Assembly: GCA_026874595.1 (NCBI GenBank)
Contig: CM049314.1
Location: forward strand, 57,088,300-57,152,299
DNA from: Sipunculus nudus
Lineage: Eukaryota > Annelida > Sipuncula > Golfingiida > Sipunculidae
Reading direction: 5' to 3'
DNA length: 64,000 nt
Shown here in pieces: positions 24,560 through 35,945 of this stretch. The stretch's first letter is position 1, and each line of letters begins with the position of its first letter. Made by a program: the position numbers and the translations under genes. The notes under the pieces are model-generated. The model did no database searches, was not told the DNA's origin, and was given only the letters and a program-made list of their open reading frames with translations.

Positions 24560-24930
24560 CACTCATTTTAGGAAATCTATGCCAAACTTGAAATATGTAT
24601 TCTAAAAAATGCAAGTCTCTACCACCAATGGGGTCCCAATTGTGGGATGCTCCCAAAACCATGTTTGCAGTTGCTTATTCGGCCTATATTCCCAGGTTCA
24701 TTCATGCTTAAGTGACTGTACATTTGTGCATATTTCTTGATGATATTCTTGCATCCGGATCTTTTGACAAATCTGATCTAGAATCATATTGATTCTTCAA
24801 TAGCCCAATCCCAAAATGCCTTGAAAGTTTCATGAGATTCTTTCATGATTGCATGCTTTATGTTATGCACAAACACAGACACATACACAAGCAGGGATGA
24901 AAGCTTACACTTCTGGTGGTGGAAATAAAA
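24560..24930. repeat. Diverged dispersed repeat, copy A (partner at 39.4 kb)
   Basis: The order of words matches 39390-39740: AATGCAAGYCTCT, CCCAxxxTGTGTTTGCA, CATATTCCYAGRTT, TTCTTGATGAT, ATCCGGATC, TTGATTCTTCA, GAGATTCT, CATGATTG, then CACAxACACAYACAC and AGGGATGAAAGC. Divergence is substantial, so these are old copies. No coding signal survives. Confidence 0.75.
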
Positions 24931-24935
24931 CTGTT

Positions 24936-25990
24936 TGTTTTTAGCGACCTGTGAGCTTATGGGATGGTGTGGCGTCGTCCAGCGTCCGTCGTCCGGCGTC
25001 TGTACGTTAACCCATACTAACTTGAAAACGGCAAGGGTTAGCATCACGAAATTTTATGCAAAAAATTAGCCATCTGAAAAACACTATCGGATTTTGCTTA
25101 TTTTTTGGCTAACTGCATTTTTTTAGATTTTATAGGGAAAAAGCTAAAAAAGCTTTAAAAATCTTCTTCTCCGAAACTGTTCAGCCAAATTGTCCAATAT
25201 TTCACAGAAATGATCCCTGAAACAATCTCTCTCACGTTTGTTCGAATGGTTTAAGTTCGGTGATTTTTGGCTGAGTTACAGCTAGTTGAACTTAGTCATC
25301 TGTCCAAAAAAGCATACTAAAATTACAATCTTAGAAACGGCTGGAGCTATATTCACCAAATTTTATGCCAATGTTGGTCACATGAGTCATATCTTAAATT
25401 GAGGTATTGGTGGCACCACCTGCATCGACCTTTTTTGTACGGGGATCATCAGTGCCCGTATCATACTGACAGCTACAAATAACTTCTTCTCTGAAACGAT
25501 ATGGCCAAATTGTTTAATATCGCACAGAAATGATCCTAGGGTAGTGCTTTCTGAAGTTTGTTCAAATGGTCTCAGTTCAGTGACTTTTGGCTAAGTTATG
25601 GGAAGCTGAATTTAGTCATATGCCATAACAGCCCATTTTAGCTAAGTGGCTACAAAAATCTTCTTCTCAAAAACCACTGGGCCAAAGTCTTAAATCTCAC
25701 ACATTAATTATCCTTAGATGTTGATAATTCAAGTTTGTACAAATGGTTTGGTTCAGTAATTTTTGGCTGAGTTATGGGTAGCTTAACTTAGCCATTTTGC
25801 TGTATTTTCCCATATGAGTAATAAACCTGCAAAACATTTTTAGACTGATGCCACAGAGGCCAATTTGTTTAATATTTTACAAGAATAGTCCCCTGAATAA
25901 TTCTTATGATGATTATCTTTTATAGTTCCAAAGAATGAATTATGGCTGAATTATAAAGATTGAATTAAGTCATTTTACCATATATGGTAG
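24936..25990 (+). repeat. Dispersed repeat with internal ~190-315-bp repeats
   Basis: It opens with TTTTTAGCGACCTGTGAGCT, GGGATGGTGTGGCG and a GTCCGTCGTCC run, a layout common in mollusc dispersed repeats. Inside, a module of CTTCTTCTC.GAAAC, GGCCAAATTGT, CACAGAAATGATCC, TTTGTTCRAATGGT and TTTTTGGCTGAGTTA recurs at about 25165, 25480 and 25660 and more weakly at 25850. No open frame persists. The element is built from degenerate tandem modules. Confidence 0.75.
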
Positions 25991-26330
25991 CTGTGTAAAG
26001 CAGATTCATCTAGCCTAGCACCAGTTTATCAGCATCCCTTACATCATGCCTCTAGACCTTCATATTTCAGGTTATCTATGGTTAATATTGACAAGAATGT
26101 TTTTTAAAAGCTTTTAAAAAATGTAGATTTATGATTTTAGATATTCTTCATACCAGGCAATGTTAACAATCACAGGTATACAGCTCTCTGTGGGTATATA
26201 AAGACAGCTATACATAAATTATAAATAATTGGTATCCATACTCAACTTAATTCAAGATTTTGCCATCAGTGAGATGTATCTGTATTATAATTTTGCATTC
26301 AATATGCATCTGTAGTAATTTTTAGTGAGC
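25991..26330. other. Non-coding spacer between repeat copies
   Basis: Nothing recognised in this stretch. Confidence 0.5.
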
Positions 26331-26640
26331 CTGTGAGCTAATTTGATGTTGTTGCGGCGTCCATAGTCCATCTTCTGTGAGTTAACCCATACTATTCGAA
26401 AACGACTGGAGCTAGCATCATGAAATGTAATATAAAAAATTAGCCATCTGAAAAACTTTCTTAGATTTTAATGAGAAAAAAATTTTAAAACCTTTAAAAA
26501 TCTTCTCCGACGAAACGGTCAAGCCAAATTGTTCAGTATTTCACAGAAATAATTTTTTATATCATATCTTACAAGTTTGTTCGAATGGTTCAAGTATGAT
26601 ATAAAAATTAAAAAGTATTTTAGCCAAAGTCTTTCAGTAT
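26331..26640 (+). repeat. Truncated second copy of the GTGAGCT-type repeat
   Basis: TTTTTAGTGAGCCTGTGAGCT, GTTAACCCATACTA, AAAACGRCTGGAGCTAGCAT, AATTAGCCATCTGAAAAAC and CACAGAAATAATTTT repeat the first ~300 bp of the 24936-25990 element in the same order, then stop. The (GTCC)n run is reduced to a few degenerate bases. Confidence 0.75.
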
Positions 26641-27245
26641 GTGTAAACAGATTTACCAACAGGCCAAGATTGTGTCTGAAATTTTAAATAGGTTGAGAAA
26701 CTGCCAACTGTTTCAGATTTGGCAACAGATCAAGAATTCATTCAGTGCAGCCAAATATAGGTCAAGAGTTCAATCAGTGCAGCCAAGCACAAGGCATGTG
26801 ATCACCTCATGGGTGACATGTGAACACCTCATGGGCACCATGTGATAACCTCATAGGTAGCATGTGATCAACTCATGAGTATCATGTGATCACCTCATGT
26901 ATGTCATGCCCCTCAGGGCTGCATGTGGAGCCAATCTGAGAGCTTATGCAATGGTGTGGCTACTGTTTCAGATTAGGCAACAGGTCAAGAGTTTACCCAG
27001 TGCAGCCAGGTATAGGTCAGGAGTTCACTCTGTGCAGTAGCTGCATTCTATTTATAGCAGTGGTAGACTGCATCAGATTTGGCACCAAAGTTCAGCCTGG
27101 ATCTATTTATAGCTTTGGCAGACTGCCAACTGTGTCAGATTATGCAACAGGTCAAGAGTTCACTCAGAGCAGCCAGGTACAGGTCAAAAGTTTACTCAGT
27201 CTAGCCAGGTGCAGGTCATGAGTTCACTCAGTGCAGTAGCCTGAG
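26641..27245 (+). repeat. Compound tandem repeats (GTCAAGAGTTCA and CATGTGATCACCTCATG units)
   Basis: Two interleaved arrays. One has ~31-bp units containing CAGCCAGGTACAGGTCAAGA followed by GTTCACTCAGTG at about 26740-26790 and again at 26985-27235. The other has ~26-bp units of CATGTGATCACCTCATGGGT from 26797 to 26905, about four copies. A longer segment (GGTAGACTGC ... CAGATT.GGCA) is also duplicated. Open frames across it have no motifs and mirror the repeat. Confidence 0.85.
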
Positions 27246-27329
27246 CAAGCAATTTGTCACAGTTCACTCACAACTGCCTTTCTCACCTAAGCCTGGTCAG
27301 CCCCGTGCATCAGACTCAAGGTAAGTTTG

Positions 27330-27570
27330 ATGTATTGGCCTATTATAATGACCTGTATATGTGTCTTTGATGGCTTTCTCGCTCACAAGACAGGTGTCGC
27401 CACCTACAATGACTTTTGCACAGTTTGTGTCCCTGCGTTTTCTCAGGAGGGGTTTGATATATCAGTCTGAAATTGGGCATATGTATATATCTCTGATAGC
27501 TTTGTTGTATACAAGACTGGTGGTGCCAGCTACAATCATTTTTGTGTTGTGTGCACCCATTCCAGAATTT
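27330..27570 (+). repeat. Two-unit dispersed repeat with GGTGTCGCCACC motif
   Basis: Two ~125-bp related units: TATATGTGTCTTTGATGGCT with ACAAGACAGGTGTCGCCACC, then TATGTATATATCTCTGATAG with ACAAGACTGGTGGTGCCAGC. It resembles the fragment at 6961-7090. Confidence 0.6.
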
Positions 27571-29687
27571 CAGCAGTGATCTTTGTGTAATTGTTTCAAA
27601 TTCAAAATAGTTAGTACTTGCATTGTTCATATACATGAAAAGTAATGGTCCAGCATGGAAGCATTATACCTGGTGTATTTCCCAATGCACAGGTTCGCAT
27701 TAGGCCTGTAGGCCTTGTTTTACATTTCAAATAACTGGATTCCAGACTTTCAAGGCTTTAATTATCTAGGTATATTGTGTGGAAGATCCTTTAATTTACA
27801 CATGGCAAAAAGGCACATATATTTTCAATTTGTATAGCCAGTTGAAGAACATTGAATCTCATTGTAAATAGCATTCACAAGGATAGTTTCACATGATTAT
27901 TATTTTGTTGAGCATTCATAATACAGTGTCATTGAGCTGTTAGGAGCAATGGAGTGGCAATTATCTAATTCATCATTCCAGATTGTCCTGTGAGAAAAAG
28001 TGGGCATAGTCTGACATTTGAGGTCACTTGTACTGGTGTTGTATTGTGATAAATTGAATGTTATGTAAAATGTCTAATATGAAAAGAGCATGGGTATTTG
28101 TAGTACATCACTGGTCAGGTATGTCATGGTTAGTTTAAATGCTGTAGCTTGTGAACAAGGCCTTTCATTAAACTAAACTATATATAGATTCAACATTTAA
28201 AGAGAGTGGGTCCAAAGGGCACATGAATATTATTAACATGCTTATATTAGCTTCATTTATAAAGTCCACAGTCAAAGTAACAAATCCAAAAGAATTGAAT
28301 GAAATATCCACAACCATGCTCAATGTTATCTTTTATGGGTATTCACTATTCAGTGCCATCTTTTTTCCGGAGACCTGACATATAAAAAGGCTTTTTTTTC
28401 CTGTAAAAAGCATTAAAGAAAAGGAAAACTTGAGCTATGAAAACAATATTAAAAGTAGTACAGTTTAAATTTAGGGTAGGGATTGGTCCTGATCAGAACC
28501 GTTCCTCTAGGGGTGTGATAGTGTGTCAGAAAAGTACACCCTGTATTTCTTTTAGCCAAAAAACTAAAGTTCAGCTCTAATATAGTGAGGGTGAATATCA
28601 AGTCAATTATTACCTGTGCCCTATTTCAATGTAATTTAGAATAAAGATTACAAAAATGAAAGGCTCAAGACATGAATTTGTAGAAAGTGTTAGACAGTGG
28701 AATAACTGCTAACTAGTGGTCATTTGAATGTTACTATGAAATACAGTAATTTAAACAAGTATTAGATTTTTTATATTTCACTGATAAAATCATGAGACAT
28801 AAAAAAAAAACAGTTCAGTAATTTTTTTGTGATTGATTGCAATTTTAAACTAAAATAATACTTTGACGTAAAAAGGGTTATTGTGACCAAAATAAAATTT
28901 ATGTGGTTGAATTATGGCTAAAACCTGTTTTAGGGGGAGCAGGCCCTGCATGTGTCTAGTGGTTTTTGACCAGCTGGTGTTGTTTAGTGACAGAGCATAC
29001 CTAGTTCTGTTTCACAACAAGTCCAAAGCCAGTGATCGTATAATTCTGGTGTGGGTGACCAGGATTCCATACCCTATTCCATTGACTTGGATGGGCAATA
29101 TTCATTACTCAGTCTCTAGCAGGAACGGAGGGTTCGTCAGAAGAGCACTTGTCTTATATATGTTACCTGCTGGACATTCATACAACTTTATAGTGCCACC
29201 TTGGGCAGCTTAATTTATTTTAGTACCTCATATTTAACTTAGTCAGGGTCCACTAAAAATGCCTTAGAAAATAAATGTGGGCTTTTCCTTTGGATTAAAT
29301 TCATATTGCTTAATATGACCTGTATGTGCTTTGCTGGTTTTTGCTGTAATGGTGAGTTTGCTGAAGGTATATCAACTTGGAAAGCTTTAAGGATACACTG
29401 AATCACACTTTCGATTGCTATTAAAGGAAAAAATTATTATAGCGATCTAGCAGTCAAGTCACCTTGAGCTGCACAAAACGGATGCATCTACTTTTGAAGT
29501 ATATTCATCATTGCACTACCTGTGCTAAAAGAAAGAACGGTATTCATTGGTCTCAAATATGAAATCTTCAAATATCTTTTCTCTTACAGGTATGTATCAA
29601 GCTTCACCTACTGACTCTACATGTGTAGGACCAGATCCCGATCAGGATTTAGTCCAGGCTGAATCAGGATTGGGATTTGGTCTAGAC
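27571..29687. other. Non-coding DNA, nothing recognised
   Basis: No exon-like frame with splice context. The 99-codon frame at 28914-29213 shows no domain. No bounded transposon was recognised. Confidence 0.5.
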
Positions 29688-29689
29688 TA

Positions 29690-31087
29690 CCGTAAAATCT
29701 CCACATAAAACCGCGGTTTAATCAAGAAATTCAAAATCTTGAAATCAGGTTGATTTCCTAAAAGCACTGTGCGGTTTATACTAGAAGGGTTTCCTGAATA
29801 TCTTCCTGACAGACATCGTTTTGGGCCGGCGCGTGGGCGATAACATTGCAACTTTCGAAGGCTGTTCTTAGCATGCATGGGCGCCGTGTGTAAATGTATT
29901 ATTTACGATTATTTATAATAATTAATAAATTAAATATTGCTGATTAGTTTTCGTGTGATATATAACTTGTTATAAAATCTTGGTAATTGTCACCAAATAA
30001 TACGTTTACATCAACCCTGCTGTTACACACAGCGGCCCACTTCGTTGGGAATGGTCAAGTAAAATTGAAATAAAAGCCTACTTTAACCCATTTGCGGCAT
30101 TATTTAGCAATGATTATTTGTTTAAAACGTAAAATGAATAAAAAGCTGACATCGTAAAGAGTCACACAATGGCAGACGATCGTTTTAAAATCAAGTTTGA
30201 GTGCCGCCATGTGCTGAAACGCCCTGGTATTCTGCTAAGAATATTTTGAACGGTTGTACGCGGTGGGTGGTAAATAGAACAGCCACCTTTTTCGTCCCAG
30301 CGTGCCTTGCGCGAACACTGCCTTGACAAAATGGCTCTCCGCACGGAAACTTTCTTCAGGTAAAAAACTTGCTCACCCGGACTGGCCACTTTAATTTTAC
30401 CTTAAAATCACTCGTTTTCAAGCGTCATGTTTCCTATACGTGCGTATCTCGACAAGGTAACTTCAGTTACTTTGATATTTAGTTGACCAGCGATGTTTTC
30501 AAACGCACCAGCATATTGTGACATGGAGCGATGTCAACGTACGATGTGACGATGATAATACCGAAGTAACCGGTATGAAAATGAGTTGAATCTTCCGAGT
30601 AATTCCAGAAAATGGAATTTTCATCAAAAATTAAGATTTCAAAATAATACTTTTAGAATTAAAATATATAGTGACTTGAAATGGATCAGCAGAATTTTTT
30701 TTTCGATAATATAATGACAAATCAGTAGCAAACAAGAATACGGCACGGAATATAAAATCTGTATAACCAGGCAGAGGTTCACCGGCCCTTGCGTCTTCCC
30801 AAACTTCATGCTTGAGTGACCCTGCAAAAAAGTGTTTTCATTTGTTTAAATAAAATGCCCAAGGAATTTTTAAAGTGGACAGGAATGGCCGAGTCGCAAC
30901 CTACGCGTGTTCATTTCTAGAAGATAGCTTGATTGTGTCTTTTGTCAAATCATTCCGTAGCGAAAGTTGGTGCGGTTTTAAAGGGGGGTTCTTAGTATTT
31001 GAGCCCCTCGCGGTGTCTCGCCTGGAATCTGGCGAAGTCTGGGTGCGGTTTTAATCGGAAGTGCGGTTTTAAGTGGAGATTTTACGG
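29690..31087. mobile_element. TA-flanked non-autonomous DNA transposon with 25-bp TIRs (1.4 kb)
   Basis: The left end CCGTAAAATCTCCAC+ATAAAACCGC and the reverse-complemented right end match at 24 of 25 positions. TA lies immediately outside both ends (29688-29689, 31088-31089), as expected for Tc1/mariner/pogo-type insertion. GTGCGGTTTT words repeat near the right end and GCGGTTTA near the left, giving subterminal repeats. The interior is CG-dinucleotide-rich against an AT-rich background. Frames inside (minus-strand 75 codons at 30162-30389 and others) show no transposase or helix-turn-helix motif. It shares the CCGTAAAA terminus with the 10340-12479 element. Confidence 0.85.
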
Positions 31088-31510
31088 TAATTGGGATGAT
31101 TAAGACTCTCAAAATACAGGTGATTAGTCATTAGTACTATATCCTCCTTGGCCTCATGTATTTTTTGAATGATTTATTGACACAATACATAGTAAGTACA
31201 TTCATGTGGTATTCTACCTAAGCACATATATAAATATAAACATGTATCAATATATTGAGCGCAAGCTACTTAAAGCTTATGAAGCTCGCTCCTGAATTCT
31301 AAAGTGGTAATTTTCTGATGCATGGCAAGGGAGGGGGGGAGGGGGGTGTGATGTTAACATATTGATGACTGGAGTATCATGGAAGATGTGGATAGCATAA
31401 TGACTATGTTTTTAGTTGTGATTTGGAAAGTGTAAGGTGCCAGTTGAGAGGAGAGAGAGAGTTTTGGTGGGTGTGGGATGAGTTTGTCAAAATCGTCAAA
31501 TTATTTTATG

Positions 31511-33360
31511 TTAGAATCTGTTTGAGTTTTCAATAAAGTTTGCTACCGAATCGAATATTTCCTTGTTTGATTTGTCATCTATTTTTGGGTTACCAAAAAG
31601 TAAAACTTTTAATGGGGTATCCCTAGGTAAGTATGTTTTCCTAGTGGAGTTATAGAGGTGGCATTGCAGTAGGTAGTGGTTGGGATCTTCTGATGGGTGG
31701 CCACATTGACATTTTTTGGTGTCGCTAATATGTCTTGTGTACATATGATAATTTAGATCACTACATTTCATTCTCATGCGTGCATGGATTATTTGTGATT
31801 TTCTGGTTCCTGAGTTGTAGTACGTAGGTGTTTTAGTTCTTAGAGCTGATTTTTTCAATTGGTAGTTTAATGAGGCACTTGTTAAGCAAGCTTTCTTATC
31901 AAGATCCATTTGGTTCCATAATCTGATTGATTTTGGGAGAAAAGAGTTGAAATATAAATCAGTTCTTGCTTGTATTGGAGTAAGGTTGTGTATTACAAAT
32001 CTGGTTTCGTATATGTTACTATGTGAAGCTGGAAGAAGAATGCGTAGATACTGCGGACTTTCGTTGTTAATCATTTTATGTACAAGGAGGATTTGTTTGT
32101 TTTCTCTTCTCTTTTGGAGAGTTTCCCATCCTGATTCAAGATATAAGAGTTCATGTGATGTTCCTTTTACCCCTCCCGTTACAATTCTTGCAGCTATCAG
32201 TTGTATTTTTTCAAGCGTCTGGTCTTGTTCCTGGGTACAGTTGCTCCATAAGATGTTTCCATATTCTAAGAGGGGTCTGATATATGAGAAATATATATTT
32301 TGTAAGGTTGTTCTATCTAGGAGATGTTTAAACTTGCTTAAGATTAGAAGTTTGTTCATTGCTTTAGCTGCAATGTAGTTTATATGTTCTTTCCATTTGC
32401 AATTATGGCTAAGGATTATTCCTAAATGTTTGTGCATTTTGAGTCTAGTTATTTTTGTTTTATTTAGGTATAAGTCAGGGAGGTTTACAGGTGCTGTTTT
32501 CCTTGAAAAGAGTACCGATTCAGTTTTTCCTGCATTGAAAGTGACTAGCCATTTCCTTGACCACTGGTAAATCTTTTCAAGGTCAGCATTTAGTATCTGG
32601 GCTGCTCGGATGGGATTTCTATGGCTAGGTATAACATTGTATCGTCCGCAAAGAGACGAATATTACTTGTGAGTTTTTCTCCTATGTCGTCGATAAAGAC
32701 TAAGAAGAGCAGGGGTCCTAGGATCGATCCTTGTGGTACCCCTGCCTGTAGGAATTTCCATTCCGAGGGAGCATTTTCTATAATAACTCGTTGTTGTCTA
32801 TTTGTTAAATAGTTGTATAACCATCTGTGCAGTTTACCTGTTATTCCTGCTGAGAGTAGCTTACTGAGAAGGCCATCTGTCCAGACTTTATCAAAAGCCT
32901 TACTTATATCTAGAAAGATTCCTATTCCTTCTTTTCCATTGTCTAAATCATAGGTGATAGTATTGTACAAGTCTGTTAATTGATACACTGCAGAGTCTCT
33001 AGGTAAAAATCCTGATTGGTATGCTGATATAATTCTGTTTTCTTTAAAGAAGTTAAGCATTCTGGCAAATATAATTTTCTCTATTATTTTACATATACAG
33101 CTTGTTAGTGATATGGGTCTGTAGTTTACTGGTTGTTTAGGATCACCACTTTTAAAGATAGGTGTGACATTTGCCTTTTTCCATAGGGTGGGTAGTTTTC
33201 CTGTGTTAAAGGAAAGTTCAGCGATTTTTTTAATAGGGTATGATAATTCTTTATAACATGTCTTTAGAATGAAGGGATGTATATCATCTGGTCCCTTAGA
33301 TTTACTTGTATCTAGGGATTTCATAATTGATTCTATATCATTTATTTCGAATTGTACTTC
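31511..33360 (-). pseudogene. LINE reverse transcriptase and C-terminal domain, frameshifted
   Basis: The upstream frame (33324-32590, 244 codons) contains the RT core: SKSKGPDDIHPF at its start, NYRPISL (residues 67-73), FLDISKAFD (137-145, first catalytic Asp), GVPQGSILGPLLF (195-207) and FADD (225-228, catalytic Asp pair). A one-base loss near 32606-32607 then switches frame. The downstream frame, open from about 32605 and with its first Met at 32437, continues the thumb through HLGIILS and the conserved SYIRPLLEYG. It ends with a C-x-C-x8-H-x4-C cluster (residues 243-259 of the 308-codon frame), a zinc-knuckle-like feature common after LINE RT domains. A further one-base loss near 33358-33363 separates it from the linker. 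No RNase H domain was seen. It is non-functional as it stands. Confidence 0.95.
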
Positions 33361-33377
33361 TCCTTATTTGTTATTTG

Positions 33378-35298
33378 TTAGCTCAGCTGACTATAAGTCA
33401 TCTGAGCTATAGTCGTGGTCCATTGTCCGTCGTCCGTCCGTCTGTCCGTCCGTCCGTCCGTCCGTCCGTAGATGTGGCACGTTTTGAAACCGTAAGACCT
33501 AGGAATGCAAAATTCAGCATAATGTTAGATGTCCCAAAAGATCTCCTACCAAGCCGAAAACTGGATCTTTGCGACTTCGTTCCTTTGAGAAATTAAGGAA
33601 AAACCTCAATTTTTTATTAAAATCCTATTTTCACACTTCAGGACTGCCTAATATCAAAACCACTCATCTGTTTTTCCTCATATTTACCATAAATATTCTT
33701 CTGTATAGTTCCTATGTACATGCCAGAAATTAAGTCTGTTAAGAATAAATTCTTTAAGTTATGGGCCCAAACTTAATGGACTTTATAAAAAATCAGGAAA
33801 AATATTTACTCACTTAACATGAAAAATTTTGAAACTAGAGTCTGTTTTCCCAAGTATATAACTATGTTTATTAAGATTCAATTGTTTACCCAAAATTAGA
33901 TCTGAATTTTGTAAATCTTTTAAGTAATTAGCATAAAAATAAAATCAGTAACTTAAATTTTGCCCAGCTTTGACCATGGCACGTTTTTTTCCTGTAAGTA
34001 CAATTGATTTAATTTTCACAGCATGTAAACATAAATATTTAATTTGTTTAAATCTGAAATTTGGAAGTAAAAGCTTGAAAATTAAGCTAGTTATTGATAT
34101 TTTTCTTGAGGCTCTATTGTAGTCATTTGCTTTGTTTACAGATTACAGATGCAGGGTCCCACTCCAGGTCACTGGAAGTCAGCTATGCCAGGGTTTCTGA
34201 TTTGTTACAGTCAATGGGGGAGATCCCCTGCTGTGACAGGTGTACAGTTATTCTCATATCACCACCCCAATCACCCCCCCCCCCCCCCCCCCCCCCCCCC
34301 CCGCAAACCCAACCCACCAAGTGTTATCCAGTAATTGTTTTCACTGTATCTCCTTAATTGTAATGCTGCTTCCACTCTGATATGCAAAAACTTTCCTTGA
34401 AAAAGTAATTCAAGGTGTAATCCAGAAGATGCAATGTTGTGTAATGTAGCATTTTTAAAGAAATAATTTTTCTTTTAAATGATTTTACCAATCATAATGG
34501 AACCATCAGTATGCTTAAATTATGATAAAATATGAAGCACATTATGGATAAATAAAGACACAATTAAAAATTGTAAAATCTAAATCAAGTATTTTTTTTA
34601 GATATTTATTGTTTTGCAGATTTAAAAGATATATTTTTGTGGTAAAAAATAAAGAAACATTTGTATGCATGATGTGGTGTTATCTGACAAGATTGAGATT
34701 TATGATGATGCAATTGAGAATTATGAATCAACTTTTATATTCAGATATATATGTTATATTGAAAATGTATAGAAATATAAACTTAAATTAAAAAAAAAAT
34801 TGATGTGATAAAAAAATGAGGATTTATTACAAACATTTGTTCATTATTTTCCTGCCTCAGCAGAATTTGAGATCAGGCTTTGTTTGCCATGTTTTATGTT
34901 GTTAATTAGTTATATTTCAACTGTATACCTTTCATAAAAAAAAACATATATTTAATAATATATATTATACAAAAAAAAGATTCGATTGAACAAATGTGTA
35001 AACTACTGAAATGTCAACAGTTAATCGAAAAGCCAACTAATGATCATGGTAATTGTACAGATCATTTGTTCACAAACTGCTCACATGCTTCAGTTTCATC
35101 ATTAGGAAACACATGGTCAGGTCACAAAATATTATTTGCAACAATTTCTTGCTCATCAATACAAACCAATCATATAAACCAACCATGGCCTTTATTACCT
35201 CTTCCTCTTACACTTTATCTCCATTTGATATTATTTTAGATTTTTACCTTCAAGGTTAACTTCAGCTGAGCACAGTGACCCATAGTTCTCTTGTTTTT
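33378..35298 (+). mobile_element. Dispersed 1.9-kb non-coding element, copy 3, nested in the LINE
   Basis: Same layout as copies 1 and 2: hairpin (33379-33409), (GTCC)n, CACTCCAGGTCACTGGAAGTC block, poly-C expanded to 29 C (34274-34302), and the AGTTCTCTTG end, a variant of AGGTCCCTTG. It interrupts the LINE ORF, so it inserted after the LINE. TTGTT borders both ends and may be part of a target duplication, although TTGTTT is also shared by other copies. It differs from copies 1 and 2 more than they differ from each other. Confidence 0.9.
34274..34302 (+). repeat. Poly-C run of 29 within copy 3
   Basis: An uninterrupted C29 run. The same position has C15 in copy 1 (3510-3524) and C13 then TCCC in copy 2 (7994-8006). 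It can form i-motif/G-quadruplex structures on the two strands and is prone to length error. Confidence 0.97.
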
Positions 35299-35918
35299 CT
35301 TGGTGTTAAGGGAACATAGTTGCTATTGTGGTTAAGTATTGTTTGTTGTATAAATTGGTTGTTTAACAGTTCTGCTTTTTCTTTGGGTAGTGTAACATAC
35401 AATTCATTTCCTTTGTCCAGTGGTGGTAGTGTCTTATGTGTTGTTCCTTTCATAAGGCCTTCTCTGGTTTTCCACCAGTATGTCTTGTTATGAAGATTTT
35501 CCTTCAGATCATTTGCTAGTTTTAAAGGATATTTACTTTTGGCTTTTCTGACCTCAGCATTAAATTTGTTACGTGAATTTTTGTATAATTCCCAATCATT
35601 TGTATTTTTGGTTCTCATTGCTTTGGATCTGATTCTTAAGCACTTGCGTTTTATTAATTTTAGTTCATGAGTGAACCATTCTTTATTGGTAGTTATGTTT
35701 TTAACTGTTTTTTACTGGGATGCATTGTTCTGATATACAGAGGACTGTGGATGTAAATTTTTCGTAAACTATGTCGATATATTCTTTTTTGTCTACAATA
35801 TTATCCCAGTTAATTTTCTGGAGCATGTCTTTCATTTTAATATAGTTTCCTTCTTTATATTTCCAAACTCTAAAGGGATGGAGTGCATGGACAGTTTTAT
35901 TCCAATATAGTTTCATGT
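35299..35918 (-). pseudogene. LINE endonuclease-RT linker remnant, frameshifted
   Basis: Two minus-strand frames belong to one ORF. The first (35916-35701) reads like the tail of a LINE endonuclease region, with FRVWKYKEGNY and an acidic and aromatic pattern typical of that segment. It is broken by an extra T in the plus-strand T run at 35708-35713. The second frame continues through NKEWFTHELK and WELYKNSRNKFNAEVRKAK to about 35299, where the 1.9-kb element begins. A basic linker of this kind normally joins the APE-type endonuclease to the RT domain, and the RT domain lies just beyond the insertion at 33360. Upstream endonuclease catalytic motifs are absent because the copy is truncated. Confidence 0.85.
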
Positions 35919-35945
35919 ATACTGCCTCTTATGTATGACACATTA

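Larger units (their letters stand above)
31158..35942 (-). mobile_element. 5'-truncated non-LTR retrotransposon (LINE), disrupted
   Basis: A minus-strand LINE copy whose parts are, from 5' to 3': an endonuclease-to-RT linker (35918 down to 35299); an unrelated 1.9-kb insertion (33378-35298); reverse transcriptase and C-terminal region (33377-31511); and a 3' UTR ending in an AATAAA-containing, A-rich tail near 31158. The endonuclease domain is missing beyond about 35930, typical of 5' truncation at insertion. The 3' UTR holds a stem-loop at about 31258-31293 (GAGCG...CGCTC with inner AGCT pairs). Jockey/CR1-like affinity is inferred from the RT wording; a tree would be needed to place it. Confidence 0.93.

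Noticed and set aside
26797-26905. Regular 26-bp repeats as a CRISPR-like array
   Set aside because: Units are contiguous tandem copies without unique spacers, in a eukaryotic context.
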